This document shows positions 46,172-55,500 of a stretch of DNA of 64,000 nucleotides, piece by piece. A program made the translations under genes and the position numbers. This DNA is from an uncultured Flavobacteriaceae bacterium (GTDB taxonomy: Bacteria; Bacteroidota; Bacteroidia; Flavobacteriales; Flavobacteriaceae), in assembly GCA_947495135.1 (NCBI GenBank), contig CANLXN010000011.1, forward strand, positions 98,435-162,434. The letters run 5' to 3'. Below the pieces are notes generated by a model. That model saw nothing but the letters and a program-made list of their open reading frames with translations. It had not been told where the DNA came from and did not search any database. Within the stretch, counting starts at the first letter, position 1; each line of letters begins with the position of its first letter.

Positions 46172-47218
46172 CTAGGTATACGAATAAGTCGTTTCACGTT
46201 CAATTAACTCCGTGGCTACAACAATGGTTTGATAAGGCCTTTCTTGATCTTTAGATTCTAAGCGCTCAATAAGTAAATGAGCAGCCTGTTCTCCCAATTC
46301 CTTTCCATGTTGGCTTACTACAGTTAAAGTTGGAGAGGCAAATTTAGACAGCACTCCATCTGTAAAACCAATTACTTTCAAGTGTTCCGGAACTTTCCGT
46401 CCTAAGTTTTGCGCTACTTTGACGGCCGTGAGGGCATATTTTTCATTTACAGCGAAGATGCCGTCTATTTCTTCGTTTTCCTTTAAAAAGGCGCTCACTG
46501 AATTATAAATAAACTCATTCCTATTTTTATCTTCAGATCTACCTTCCAATTTCAGAATAAAGGATTCATTTACTTCAATATCGTTTTCTTTATGAGCCTT
46601 CATGTAACCAGCTGTTCGCAATTTTCCAACATTTACATGATCCCTAGTGGTAATAATACCAATGTTCTTACAACCTATGGAAAGAAGTTTATTAACGGCC
46701 ATTTTCGCGCCATTTTCGTCGTCTACCACTACTTTGTCACAAAGTACAGTATCGATAGTACGATCGAACATTACAATTGGCATTCCTTGGTTGATGGTTT
46801 CAATTAAATGATGGTGGTCATTTTTGAGCTGCGTACCATTAGAAACGGAAATAATAAACCCATCGATGCTTCCATTGGCCAACTTTCCAATATTGGTAAC
46901 TTCTTTCTCGAACGATTCGTTTGAAAGACCGATAATTACCGTATATCCTCGCTGGTTAGCTACTTTCTCAATTCCACTTATTACCGTGGTAAAAAAATGA
47001 TGTACAATTTCAGGGAGTATCACCCCTATAGTCTTCGTCTTTTGATTTTTTAGACTGAGTGCAATATTATTAGGTCTATAATTATACAATTTCGCAAAGG
47101 CCTGGATCTTCTCTTTGGTATCCTGGCTAATTTCACTACTGTCCTTAAGCGCCTTTGATACGGTAGAAATGGAGACATCTAGTTCTCTAGCTATTTTCTT
47201 TAAGGTAAGTTTTTGCAT
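46172..47218 (-). CDS. LacI-family transcriptional regulator
   Basis: ATG 47218 (MQKLTLKKIARELDVSISTV) starts exactly at the helix-turn-helix; an ATG at 47245 adds nine unsupported residues. The 348-aa protein has the hinge helix NNIALSLKNQKTKTIGVILP and the periplasmic-binding-like sensor domain (GSIDGFIISVSNG, PEHLKVIGFTDGVLSKFASP, TLTVVSQHGKELGEQAAHLL). Position beside pgmB-GH65-amylases implies a maltose-responsive regulator. A site with the AACGTTTTCG core lies 72-92 bases upstream of its start, suggesting autoregulation. Confidence 0.93.
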   Translation of the reverse strand: MQKLTLKKIARELDVSISTVSKALKDSSEISQDTKEKIQAFAKLYNYRPNNIALSLKNQKTKTIGVILPEIVHHFFTTVISGIEKVANQRGYTVIIGLSNESFEKEVTNIGKLANGSIDGFIISVSNGTQLKNDHHHLIETINQGMPIVMFDRTIDTVLCDKVVVDDENGAKMAVNKLLSIGCKNIGIITTRDHVNVGKLRTAGYMKAHKENDIEVNESFILKLEGRSEDKNRNEFIYNSVSAFLKENEEIDGIFAVNEKYALTAVKVAQNLGRKVPEHLKVIGFTDGVLSKFASPTLTVVSQHGKELGEQAAHLLIERLESKDQERPYQTIVVATELIERETTYSYT

Positions 47219-47289
47219 ATATAATAACCGTTGATGACAAAACAATAGTTACTGAGTTTGCCTGTTCTAAAATACCTAAAACTTATCAA

Positions 47290-47310
47290 CACTACAACGT
47301 TTTCGTAGTG
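47290..47310. promoter_or_regulatory. LacI-family operator candidate upstream of the lacI-type gene
   Basis: CACTAC (47290-47295) and GTAGTG (47305-47310) form inverted ends around AACGTTTTC. The core AACGTTTTCG is identical to that of the pfkA-upstream site. It lies 72 bases before the regulator start, fitting autorepression. The dyad is less symmetrical than that of the pfkA site. Confidence 0.5.
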
Positions 47311-47510
47311 CAAATCCATCTAACTCAATAGAAATTAGCGCATTTTTAAATTACTTTTGAATTGGAAGTAGAAATAAGTCTTATGTATATATTTACCGGA
47401 TACCTTAGTGTATTGCGGTATTTAGACAATCGCATTCCTTTCTCCTTTTTAAGAATTCTTTAACCTAATACACCCCTCTACCACCCTAAAAATACGTGTT
47501 AACACTTATA

Positions 47511-47538
47511 TTGAGATAGAATAAAGTTTCTATCTTTG
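47511..47538 (+). promoter_or_regulatory. Bacteroidota-type promoter of an orphan transcript
   Basis: TTG (47511-47513), a 17-base spacer and TATCTTTG (47531-47538) match the TTG-N-TAnnTTTG promoter pattern of the phylum. No coding sequence follows on this strand for 5 kb; a terminator lies about 100 bases downstream. Confidence 0.6.
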
Positions 47539-47543
47539 AACTA

Positions 47544-47664
47544 TTAGTAAATATGCGTCAGAATAATTTTTTGTGGGGATAAAAAATTACCTTTTGATAC
47601 TAAAATAAAAAATTTACTAAGTTAGGTTTGTTATAAGTGCCACTGAAGAGTGGCACTTTTCTTT
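47544..47664 (+). ncRNA. Candidate small RNA of about 120 nt
   Basis: The interval between the promoter and the terminator has no credible start codon and frame. Its 5' segment TTAGTAAAT (47544-47552) is perfectly complementary to ATTTACTAA (47612-47620), which would close a ~60-nt internal region. A GC-richer terminator hairpin ends it: AAGTGCCACT (47635-47644), loop GAAG, AGTGGCACTT (47649-47658), then TTCTTTT. Promoter, closing stem and terminator in the right order suggest a stand-alone RNA. I do not recognise a named family. Confidence 0.5.
47635..47664 (+). terminator. Intrinsic terminator of the candidate small RNA
   Basis: A perfect 10-bp stem with a GAAG tetraloop, followed by a T-rich tail (TTCTTTT) on the plus strand. 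Confidence 0.8.
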
Positions 47665-47802
47665 TATAAGGGTTTTTCTATTTTTTTAGCTCCCTGAACC
47701 CAATGCAAAGGTCTTTGGAAAATAGCGTATTTAGCAGGGTCTTAATTCAACCAGTCCCATTTAACTTCGTTGGATATTGACACTTCCCCTACTATTCTAC
47801 TA

Positions 47803-49788
47803 TTATTTTTCAGCTTTAAAGTTCGCCGCACCTTCTTGCAGCCATTCAAGATACTCTTCAGCATCTGGCGTATATCCTACTGGTTTGTTTAATAGGTTGA
47901 AATTGGCATCCATCAATATGTAGTATGGTTGAGAGTTATTCTGAAAATTTACAGTTTGAAAAGTAGCCCATTTATCGCCAACGGTCTTAATCTTTTTCAC
48001 GCCGCCATTTGGTTTCAAATAGTTAAATTTATCTTCATCCGAAAGTGCTTTGCGGTCATCTACATAGAGAGAAATGAGCACGAAATCTTCACTAATACTT
48101 TTAAAGATTTCTGGTTCACTCCATACCTGTTCTTCCATCTTTCTACAGTTAACGCAAGCCCAGCCGGTAAAATCCAACATGATTGGCTTATTCCTTGCTT
48201 TAGCAACAGCCAGACCTTCATTAAAATCTTTGTATGCCTCCAAACCTAAGGGAGCACTTGTTCCTTTATCGTAAATACTGTAGAACAATGGTGGTGGAAA
48301 CCCACTTAAAAGTTTAAGGTTCGCGTAACTAGTGTTGGTAAGACCTGGTAATAAATAAATAAGAAAGGCAACTGTAATGCTACCCACGAAGGCGTTCCCT
48401 TTAGAGATTTTACCTCCTTTAGGGCCATCATGCGGAAAACGAATAAATCCAAACAGATATAACGCCATTCCTAAGGCACAAAGAATCCAGATGGCAAAGA
48501 AAATTTCACGCTTCAATATTCCCCAATGCTCCACCAAATCTGCGTTGGAAAGGAACTTAAACGCAAGCGCCACTTCTATAAATCCAAGAACTACTTTCAC
48601 GGTATTAAGCCAGCCTCCACTTTTTGGTAAATTACTTAACAAATTAGGAAATAGCGCAAAGACTGCAAATGGCAAAGCCAAGGCTAAGCCAAAACCTCCC
48701 ATTCCAATACTTAGTTGGGTTGCCCCTCCATCGCTTGTTAAAGAGCCTCCAAGAAGAGTACCTAAAATAGGCCCCGTACAAGAAAATGAAACAATCGCAA
48801 GTGTCACTGCCATGAAGAAAATACCCACCACTCCCCCAATGGTGTTCGCCTTATTGTCCATTTTAGCGCTCCATGAACTCGGCAAAGTAAGTTCGTAATA
48901 GCCAAAGAAAGAAAAAGCAAAAGCAATAAAGATGACGAAGAAGATCACATTGAGTACCACGTTGGTAGAAATATTATTTAGTATTTCTGGGTCTAATGAA
49001 TCTAATAAATGGAACGGAATACTCAATAAAATATAGATTAGGAAAATGAAGAAGCCATACAGAATAGCATCTCTTAATCCCTTCTTTTTATTCGACGCAC
49101 TTTTGGTGAAAAAACTCACCGTTAAAGGAATCATAGGAAACACACAAGGTGTAAGCAATGCAATTAGTCCTCCTAAAAAACCTAATAAAAAAATCGTGAA
49201 AAGTCCTTTTTCTTCTTCATCAACTGCTTTATACTTTTCCGTTCCTTTTAAATCAATAGTGAGCGCTTTAGTTTTCGCTATATCAGCTTCCGTTAGTTTA
49301 GCCTTTGCTGCTTCACCCGATCCCGAAGCCAAATCAACCTCGAAGGTTTTGGTGTCTGGCGGTAAGCATTTTTCGTCATCACAAACCGAGTAATAAATTT
49401 CTACCTTGATTTTAAGATTAGTTGGATTAATAACATCAATCGCCTGTGTAAACGTAGCTTGCTCCCCAAAGTAAATTACATCTAGCTCAAAGACAGGATC
49501 GAATACGGGTTCAATAGTTGGTTCTTTAGTAGGCCCCGCTAACTTATATGTTTCGGGGGTATGGTTATACACAAACTCAGTTGCTATTGGTCCGTCGAAC
49601 TCCCCACCAAACTTCTTCTGGCTATACAAATGCCATCCATCGTCGATAGTAGCTGTCATTATAACATTATAGCGAGTTCCTTTTTCTTGTTTCACGGAGA
49701 CATCCCACTTCACTGGGTCGTAAAAGTCTTGGGCCGATGCAGAAAAGAAAATGAAGAAAATGGGTAGTAAAATCAGTAATCGTTTCAT
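47803..49788 (-). CDS. dsbD: Thiol:disulfide interchange protein DsbD
   Basis: A full 661-aa DsbD. After a signal peptide (~20 aa) the N-terminal periplasmic domain has the redox pair Cys136/Cys141 (YSVCDDEKCLPP). The central membrane domain has eight or so helices, with the redox cysteines in LLTPCVFPMIPLT and SFSCTGPILG. The C-terminal thioredoxin domain has CVNC at 545-548 (DFTGWACVNCRKME). It moves reducing power from cytoplasmic thioredoxin across the inner membrane to periplasmic partners such as cytochrome-c maturation. It follows tilS by 3 bases. Confidence 0.96.
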   Translation of the reverse strand: MKRLLILLPIFFIFFSASAQDFYDPVKWDVSVKQEKGTRYNVIMTATIDDGWHLYSQKKFGGEFDGPIATEFVYNHTPETYKLAGPTKEPTIEPVFDPVFELDVIYFGEQATFTQAIDVINPTNLKIKVEIYYSVCDDEKCLPPDTKTFEVDLASGSGEAAKAKLTEADIAKTKALTIDLKGTEKYKAVDEEEKGLFTIFLLGFLGGLIALLTPCVFPMIPLTVSFFTKSASNKKKGLRDAILYGFFIFLIYILLSIPFHLLDSLDPEILNNISTNVVLNVIFFVIFIAFAFSFFGYYELTLPSSWSAKMDNKANTIGGVVGIFFMAVTLAIVSFSCTGPILGTLLGGSLTSDGGATQLSIGMGGFGLALALPFAVFALFPNLLSNLPKSGGWLNTVKVVLGFIEVALAFKFLSNADLVEHWGILKREIFFAIWILCALGMALYLFGFIRFPHDGPKGGKISKGNAFVGSITVAFLIYLLPGLTNTSYANLKLLSGFPPPLFYSIYDKGTSAPLGLEAYKDFNEGLAVAKARNKPIMLDFTGWACVNCRKMEEQVWSEPEIFKSISEDFVLISLYVDDRKALSDEDKFNYLKPNGGVKKIKTVGDKWATFQTVNFQNNSQPYYILMDANFNLLNKPVGYTPDAEEYLEWLQEGAANFKAEK

Positions 49789-49791
49789 AAG

Positions 49792-51108
49792 CTACGCTGG
49801 AATATATTCTATTCGTATTATTTGTTTGGTCTGGTTAGTTACTTTAAATCGTTCATCTGTTCTATGGCCAACGACCCAAACTATTTGGCCATCGCTACAT
49901 AGTACCCAGATGTTCTCTTTTGCCGCTAAAGATAACTTTTCATCTTTAAAAAACTTACTTAATTTCTTTTTTCCTTTCATTCCGAAGGGCTGAAAAACAT
50001 CGCCCTCCCGCCATTTTCTCAGCATTAAAGGAAACACCAATTTATCTAAATTAATGTAAACCGTAGTCTCATTAGTATATCCCATTCTATCGATAGGAAT
50101 TAAAGATAATTGAATGGGATCCTTAATTTTTTTTGTGCTTTTTGAGATCAAAACGGACTCTAAAGTCGTACTATTTTCATCACGACTTGTGAGAATAAAT
50201 CTATTCCTGTCTTTTAATAATCTATGAGTGGACGAAAACACCTGTTTTCCGCTTTGTGCCTCCATCATCGAATAAATATCATCCCAGGCGGTAAATTGAT
50301 AGGTGTGTAAAAGCTGATATAAAAGGGCTTTAGGGTTTGGAAGATTGCTTAGCTGCGCTAAATCGAAGGCATATCCTTCTGGTACTTCGCTTACCACCAA
50401 GCGCTTAATTAAAACCATATAATCGTTTACCAAAGCTTGGCTATCCTTGAGATGCGACTGAGTGTTTTTAAAGTTATCCAATATATTTTTAGCCGCTTTT
50501 TTATAGGGAGGAATCACATTATGTCGCAATGAGTTGCGCAAATAATCATTCTTAGCGTTACTACTATCTTCTCTCCAATAAAGATTCTTCTTTTTAGCGA
50601 AGGCAAGAATTTCATTGCGACTAAAAGGAAGTAGCGGCCTAATTAATCGATCCTTGCAAGCTGGAATCCCTGTGAGTCCTTTTAGTCCTGAACCTCTGGA
50701 AAGGTTAATTAAAAAAGTCTCTAAATCGTCGTCGGCGTGATGTGCCGTAATTAAATAACTCAAATCTTGTTCCTCTAGTAATTGCTCAAACCATCGATAT
50801 CGGAGTTCTCGCGCTGCCATTTGTGTGGAGACTTTATTCTTTTCAGCATAACTTTTGGTTTCGAAAATTTCAGAGTAATTAGTAATTGAAAGCCTATTTG
50901 CCAAATCACTCACAAAGATTGCGTCTTCGTCACTTTCTGCTCCCCTTAGTCCAAAATTACAATGTGCAAGACGAATGTTATAACCTAATTCATGGAATAA
51001 ATGCGTAAGCACCACACTATCTAAACCTCCACTGCACGCAATAAGCAGTGATTTGCCCAACAATTGCGGAAAATTTTGTTCTATATGTATTTTGAAACGG
51101 TTTTCCAT
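49792..51108 (-). CDS. tilS: tRNA(Ile)-lysidine synthase
   Basis: A 438-aa protein with the PP-loop ATP site SGGLDS (26-31) and the family segments LAHCNFGLRGAESDEDA, YLITAHHADDDLETFLINLS and RPLLPFSRNEI. The C-terminal domain (FPLMLRKWREGDVFQPFGMK and onward) binds tRNA. It converts C34 of tRNA-Ile(CAU) to lysidine, an essential step for reading AUA. Adjacent dsbD, 3 bases downstream, indicates co-transcription. Confidence 0.97.
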   Translation of the reverse strand: MENRFKIHIEQNFPQLLGKSLLIACSGGLDSVVLTHLFHELGYNIRLAHCNFGLRGAESDEDAIFVSDLANRLSITNYSEIFETKSYAEKNKVSTQMAARELRYRWFEQLLEEQDLSYLITAHHADDDLETFLINLSRGSGLKGLTGIPACKDRLIRPLLPFSRNEILAFAKKKNLYWREDSSNAKNDYLRNSLRHNVIPPYKKAAKNILDNFKNTQSHLKDSQALVNDYMVLIKRLVVSEVPEGYAFDLAQLSNLPNPKALLYQLLHTYQFTAWDDIYSMMEAQSGKQVFSSTHRLLKDRNRFILTSRDENSTTLESVLISKSTKKIKDPIQLSLIPIDRMGYTNETTVYINLDKLVFPLMLRKWREGDVFQPFGMKGKKKLSKFFKDEKLSLAAKENIWVLCSDGQIVWVVGHRTDERFKVTNQTKQIIRIEYIPA

Positions 51109-51188
51109 GAATATTTATGTAGTAAAAGTACCGAAAAGCATACCAATACCAAAAAGTGTAAACCTAGGTAATATGCCCATTATTTGAA

Positions 51189-52514
51189 CTAGCTGTTTCC
51201 GAGAACTTCGCGCATAGCCTTCGCTTTTAAGAGACACTCTTCGTACTCTTTTTCTGGAACCGACTTAGCGGTAATAGCTCCTCCTACCGAAAAGCTCAAA
51301 TACTTAGTGGTATTATTGTACAAGATACTCCTAATAACCACATTAAAATCGAAATCGGATGTAGGAGAAAAATAACCAACGGCTCCACTATATAATCCAC
51401 GCTTAGCATCTTCTAACTCTTCAATAATCTTCATCGCCGAAACCTTTGGAGCACCCGTCATACTGCCCATTGGAAAGGTTCTCTTTATTATTTCTACCGG
51501 TGTAATGGTCGATGGCACTTCGCATTTTACGGTCGAAATCATTTGGTGCACCTGTTCGAAGGTATAGATTTTGCATAGTTCTTCTACCTTTACAGATCCT
51601 TTGGTTGCGAACTTAGATAAGTCGTTTCGCACCAAATCGGTAATCATTATGTTTTCGCTACGTTCCTTGGGATCATTTTCAAGGTCTTGGATCATTTTTT
51701 GATCGTCTGCAGGATCTTCAAGTCGTTTGGCCGTGCCCTTAATGGGTTGTGAAATAACGGTGCTTCCCTGCTTCTTCAGATATCTTTCAGGGGAGGCCGA
51801 CAATACAAAATGACGATCTAGTTTTAAAAAGGTAGCAAATGGTGGACTAGAAATTTCGTTTAGATGTTCAAACGCAGTAAGGGGATCGATTTGAACATTT
51901 TCAGAAAAAAACTCCTGACAAAAATTTGCTTCATAAATATCACCTCTTTCGATATGTTCTAGCATAGAACCCACTTTCTCGAAATAACTATCCTTAGAAG
52001 TCCGAAGTCTAATTTTTATTGGCTTGTCTCGGTAGCCGATCTCACTTCCTGTAGATTCTTTGTAAGGTTTCTCTGAAATCTTCACATTTAGAATTTCCTC
52101 CCAATCACTCTCCCATTCGTCATCTACCATATTGAGATACTGCAATTCAACTTGGTTGTTAGAAAATAAAAACACCTTTTTTGGTCTAAAAAAATACAAA
52201 TCTGGGAAATCCAAACCGTCAAAATTTCTTGATTGAAGCCGTTCTACATCATTCTTTAAGTCGTAGGTAAGATATCCAAAAAGCCAATCTTTGGATAAGG
52301 ATTGATACTCATCCAATTTTTCAAAACCATTCTGAAAGTCGGTTTTAATAGCGGTAAATGCGTCGATTGCCAAGATAGCCTTATAACTGCCATGGTTTTC
52401 GGTATGTTCATTCGAGTCCAACCAAGCTACCTCCTCAAACTGTTGCGCCCAGAGCAGAAGCTTCTTTTTAAGGTTATCGTCTAGTTGTACCTTGATTTTT
52501 TTTGATATTCTCAC
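51189..52514 (-). CDS. pabB: Aminodeoxychorismate synthase component I
   Basis: A 441-aa chorismate-binding enzyme. The diagnostic tetrad PIKGT (257-261, Lys259) is that of PabB; anthranilate synthases have Ala instead of Lys here. Other conserved parts: YEANFCQEF, SENIMITDLVRNDLSKFA, FPMGSMTGAPKVSAMKIIEE and GAVGYFSPTSDFDFNVVIRS. It makes 4-amino-4-deoxychorismate for folate biosynthesis. It is divergent from the TraB/GumN gene with a 73-base shared promoter region. No pabA or pabC lies next to it. Confidence 0.92.
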   Translation of the reverse strand: MRISKKIKVQLDDNLKKKLLLWAQQFEEVAWLDSNEHTENHGSYKAILAIDAFTAIKTDFQNGFEKLDEYQSLSKDWLFGYLTYDLKNDVERLQSRNFDGLDFPDLYFFRPKKVFLFSNNQVELQYLNMVDDEWESDWEEILNVKISEKPYKESTGSEIGYRDKPIKIRLRTSKDSYFEKVGSMLEHIERGDIYEANFCQEFFSENVQIDPLTAFEHLNEISSPPFATFLKLDRHFVLSASPERYLKKQGSTVISQPIKGTAKRLEDPADDQKMIQDLENDPKERSENIMITDLVRNDLSKFATKGSVKVEELCKIYTFEQVHQMISTVKCEVPSTITPVEIIKRTFPMGSMTGAPKVSAMKIIEELEDAKRGLYSGAVGYFSPTSDFDFNVVIRSILYNNTTKYLSFSVGGAITAKSVPEKEYEECLLKAKAMREVLGNS

Positions 52515-52587
52515 CTAAGATGGAATTAAGAAGCATAAAATTACTATTATTGAGTTTCATAAGAAAACATTCTTACACACATTATTT

Positions 52588-55500
52588 ATGAATCTATCTT
52601 CTATTAAATTATCACTAATTTTTTTATTGTTTTTAATAGTTCAAAACGCAGCTGGTCAAGAGCGTAAAGACTATCAATTATTATGGGAAATAGAACATAA
52701 GAATAGTTCAAAAAAGTCGTACATATTTGGAACCATGCACGTAAAAGATGAGCGAGCTTTTAGCTTTAGTGACGCGGTTATTCCTGCTATCCAGAACTCT
52801 GAAGCCTTTGCCATGCAGATCCACCCAGACTCTATTGGAGGTTCTTTGAGTTCAGAAATGTTTGAGTCTAAGGAAGAGAATATTTATAAAAGAATTCTAA
52901 GTTCTGAAGAGTACCAAAGGCTGGCTGATAAATTCAAAGAAAAAACAGGGAAATCTCTTGATAGCACTGCTTTTAGGACTCCAATGTATATTAAGTCTTC
53001 TTTAGAGGAAGACATTGTTAGTGAGACCGATAAAAGGACATTTCTGGACGGATATCTTTATGGAATGGCTTACAATTTAGACAAAGATATCTACGGACTG
53101 GAGCAACTGGAGGATCAAATGCCTATGTTCGAAGGAGTAACCGACGAGGAAATTAGGGAAAACATTTTGGCCATCCTCGATGCAGACCCTTCAGAAAGTA
53201 AAGACGCTCTTGAAAATTTAATCAAACTTTATTACGAAGGAGATATCTACAAGCTCTATTATGCTTCCGTTGGGCTATTCACAATCGACGAGATTCTCGA
53301 TAAGAGAAATATAGTAATGGCGAACGGCATTGAGGATGTAATGGGCAAGGACACCTCAATTTTCGCTGCAGTAGGCGCTGCCCACCTCGCGGGCAACAAA
53401 GGGCTCATTAAGTTAATGACCGAACGCGGTTTTAAGGTCAATTTAGTTCCCGCTACCTTTACAAAGACGCTCAAGGACTACCCTATTACTCCCAATCTAA
53501 AAAAATGGCAATCTCAGGAAGATCTTGAGCTTGGTTACAGCGTTTCAACTCCTAACATGGCATCGCCTTTGGCAATAGCAGAATCTTTTGCTGTAAACAT
53601 TTCAATAGATTTAATTTTCGGAGGAGCCTTTGGGTATATGGCAATTGACATGAGAGGAAAAGGTGTAGATCCAGGAATTGACATGATCCAACGAATTGTA
53701 GATGAACAAACCAACAACCAACCAGAAAATATCATTAAGCAATCTCAAAAAACTAAAAATGGTGTTTTAATAAAAGACATCAAATACTACGATAAGGATA
53801 ACAAAGAAACGCGCATGCAAGTGGCTTATCACAATGAAATCCTTTACAGTTTTTTTGTACAGCACGACCTAGAGCAACTAGACGGACCCTATGTAAATGC
53901 ATTCTTCGATTCGGTTAAATTTTTTGAGCCAAAACAACCAAAAGCCGAATGGTCTGTCGAAACCAACCGCATGGCTGCATATCAAGTTCATGTTCCAGGA
54001 GCCAAAACAGATGCTTCTCGCGAACTTGCCAATCCGATAGACCCGGAAGGTGAGCCTTTTTTTATGGACTTATCCATTTGGCAGGATCCAGCAAATGAAA
54101 TGATCTATATACTTCGCCACAATACCCAACCATTAGGTTATTATATGGACGACAAGTCTGCTTTAGTTGAAGACTTTCAAACTCAGCTTGGGGAAAAAGG
54201 AACCATTTTAGAAGAACCTAAACCCTTTAAAGCAAATGGTTATGAAGGTTATGAAACACAGATATTATTACAAAATAAATACCATGCATACGTACGCATC
54301 ATATTTAGAGGAAATAGGACCTATGTAATTATGGCGCAAAGCAGCAATCCAGATAAAAAAGTATCGTTGGATAACTACTTCTTTAATTCGTTTAAGCTCA
54401 CTCCTATTGAATATCAGGAATTTAAGAATGATTATAAAATTGAGGATCGCTACACCATTAAAATGCCCGAAAAAGTATCAATGGAAATAGATTCCAGTTA
54501 TTACAGCAACAGCGGTTACGATAAAGCAATCTCACATTTCGGAAAGCAAGAAGGCTCTGGCGCATTATATGCAGTAGTCCAGACTACCTTTAAGCCTTAT
54601 TTCAGATTAGAAACAGAAGAAAAACTATTTCAAGAAGTGAGTGAATCATACCTAGAAGAAGGTGATACTATTACGCGTAGTAACAATATCACTATTGCTG
54701 GAATGAGTGGGAAAGAATTTCTAATTGAAAAAAAAGACTCAGACGTACAACAACTAGCGAAAATGTTTGCCGATGGGAACAGTGTAATATCATTGTATGT
54801 ATATACCACAGAAGACGAAATTGATTCTAACTTCTCTGAGTCGTATTTTAAATCGTTTAAAGTGCTCAAAAAAGATAAGACTTTTGATATAACCGCTCCA
54901 AAATTAAAAGAGCTATTGAAAAATCTAAAATCGAAAGATTCACTAGAAAGAATAGAAGCTGAGGAAGGTTTTGAATACATTATTTCTCTAAAAGATGATG
55001 AAAAATTGCTAAGAAAAGGACTCGCTAAAAGTTACTTTGACGAGCCAACTACGGAAAGAATAAAGAAGAAAATCTTGAGAGAGTTATGCATTATTGGCGA
55101 TCTAGAAACTTTAGAATTTTTAAAATCATACTACTTAGATGCAAATTCTACCAATAACGAAAGAATTACCATCCTAGAAAATATATATTTAACAAAGTCG
55201 GAAAACACCGTATCCACTTACTTAGAATTGCTTAAAAACAGTAAACCACGAAGAGTTCTAGGAGAAAATTTCGATGTTTTTAATATGTTACACGATTCGA
55301 TACCGATCTTTATGACTCAGCAACCTATAATGAAAGAATTGCTGGACGTAGATGATTACAGAGATAAATTACTCTCCTTTTATACAGACAAAATAGTGAG
55401 TGATTCGATAATGCTTAACACAGCAAATGAGTTTAGATACTATTCGTTAAGCCACTTCAAGGAGGATGCAAAAAAATACGTAGATACGGTCCAGCGTAAT

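Larger units (their letters stand above)
47219..47802. other. 584-base intergenic region: operator, orphan transcription unit
   Basis: Between the LacI-type gene and dsbD. It holds, left to right, a LacI-type operator (47290-47310), a plus-strand promoter-terminator pair (47511-47664) without reading frame, and about 140 bases with no recognised element next to the dsbD stop. Confidence 0.6.

Noticed and set aside
47665..47760. Minus-strand protein-like tract (YAIFQRPLHWVQGAKK) downstream of dsbD
   Set aside because: Interrupted by an in-frame stop and without start codon; could be a decayed gene end but too short to call.
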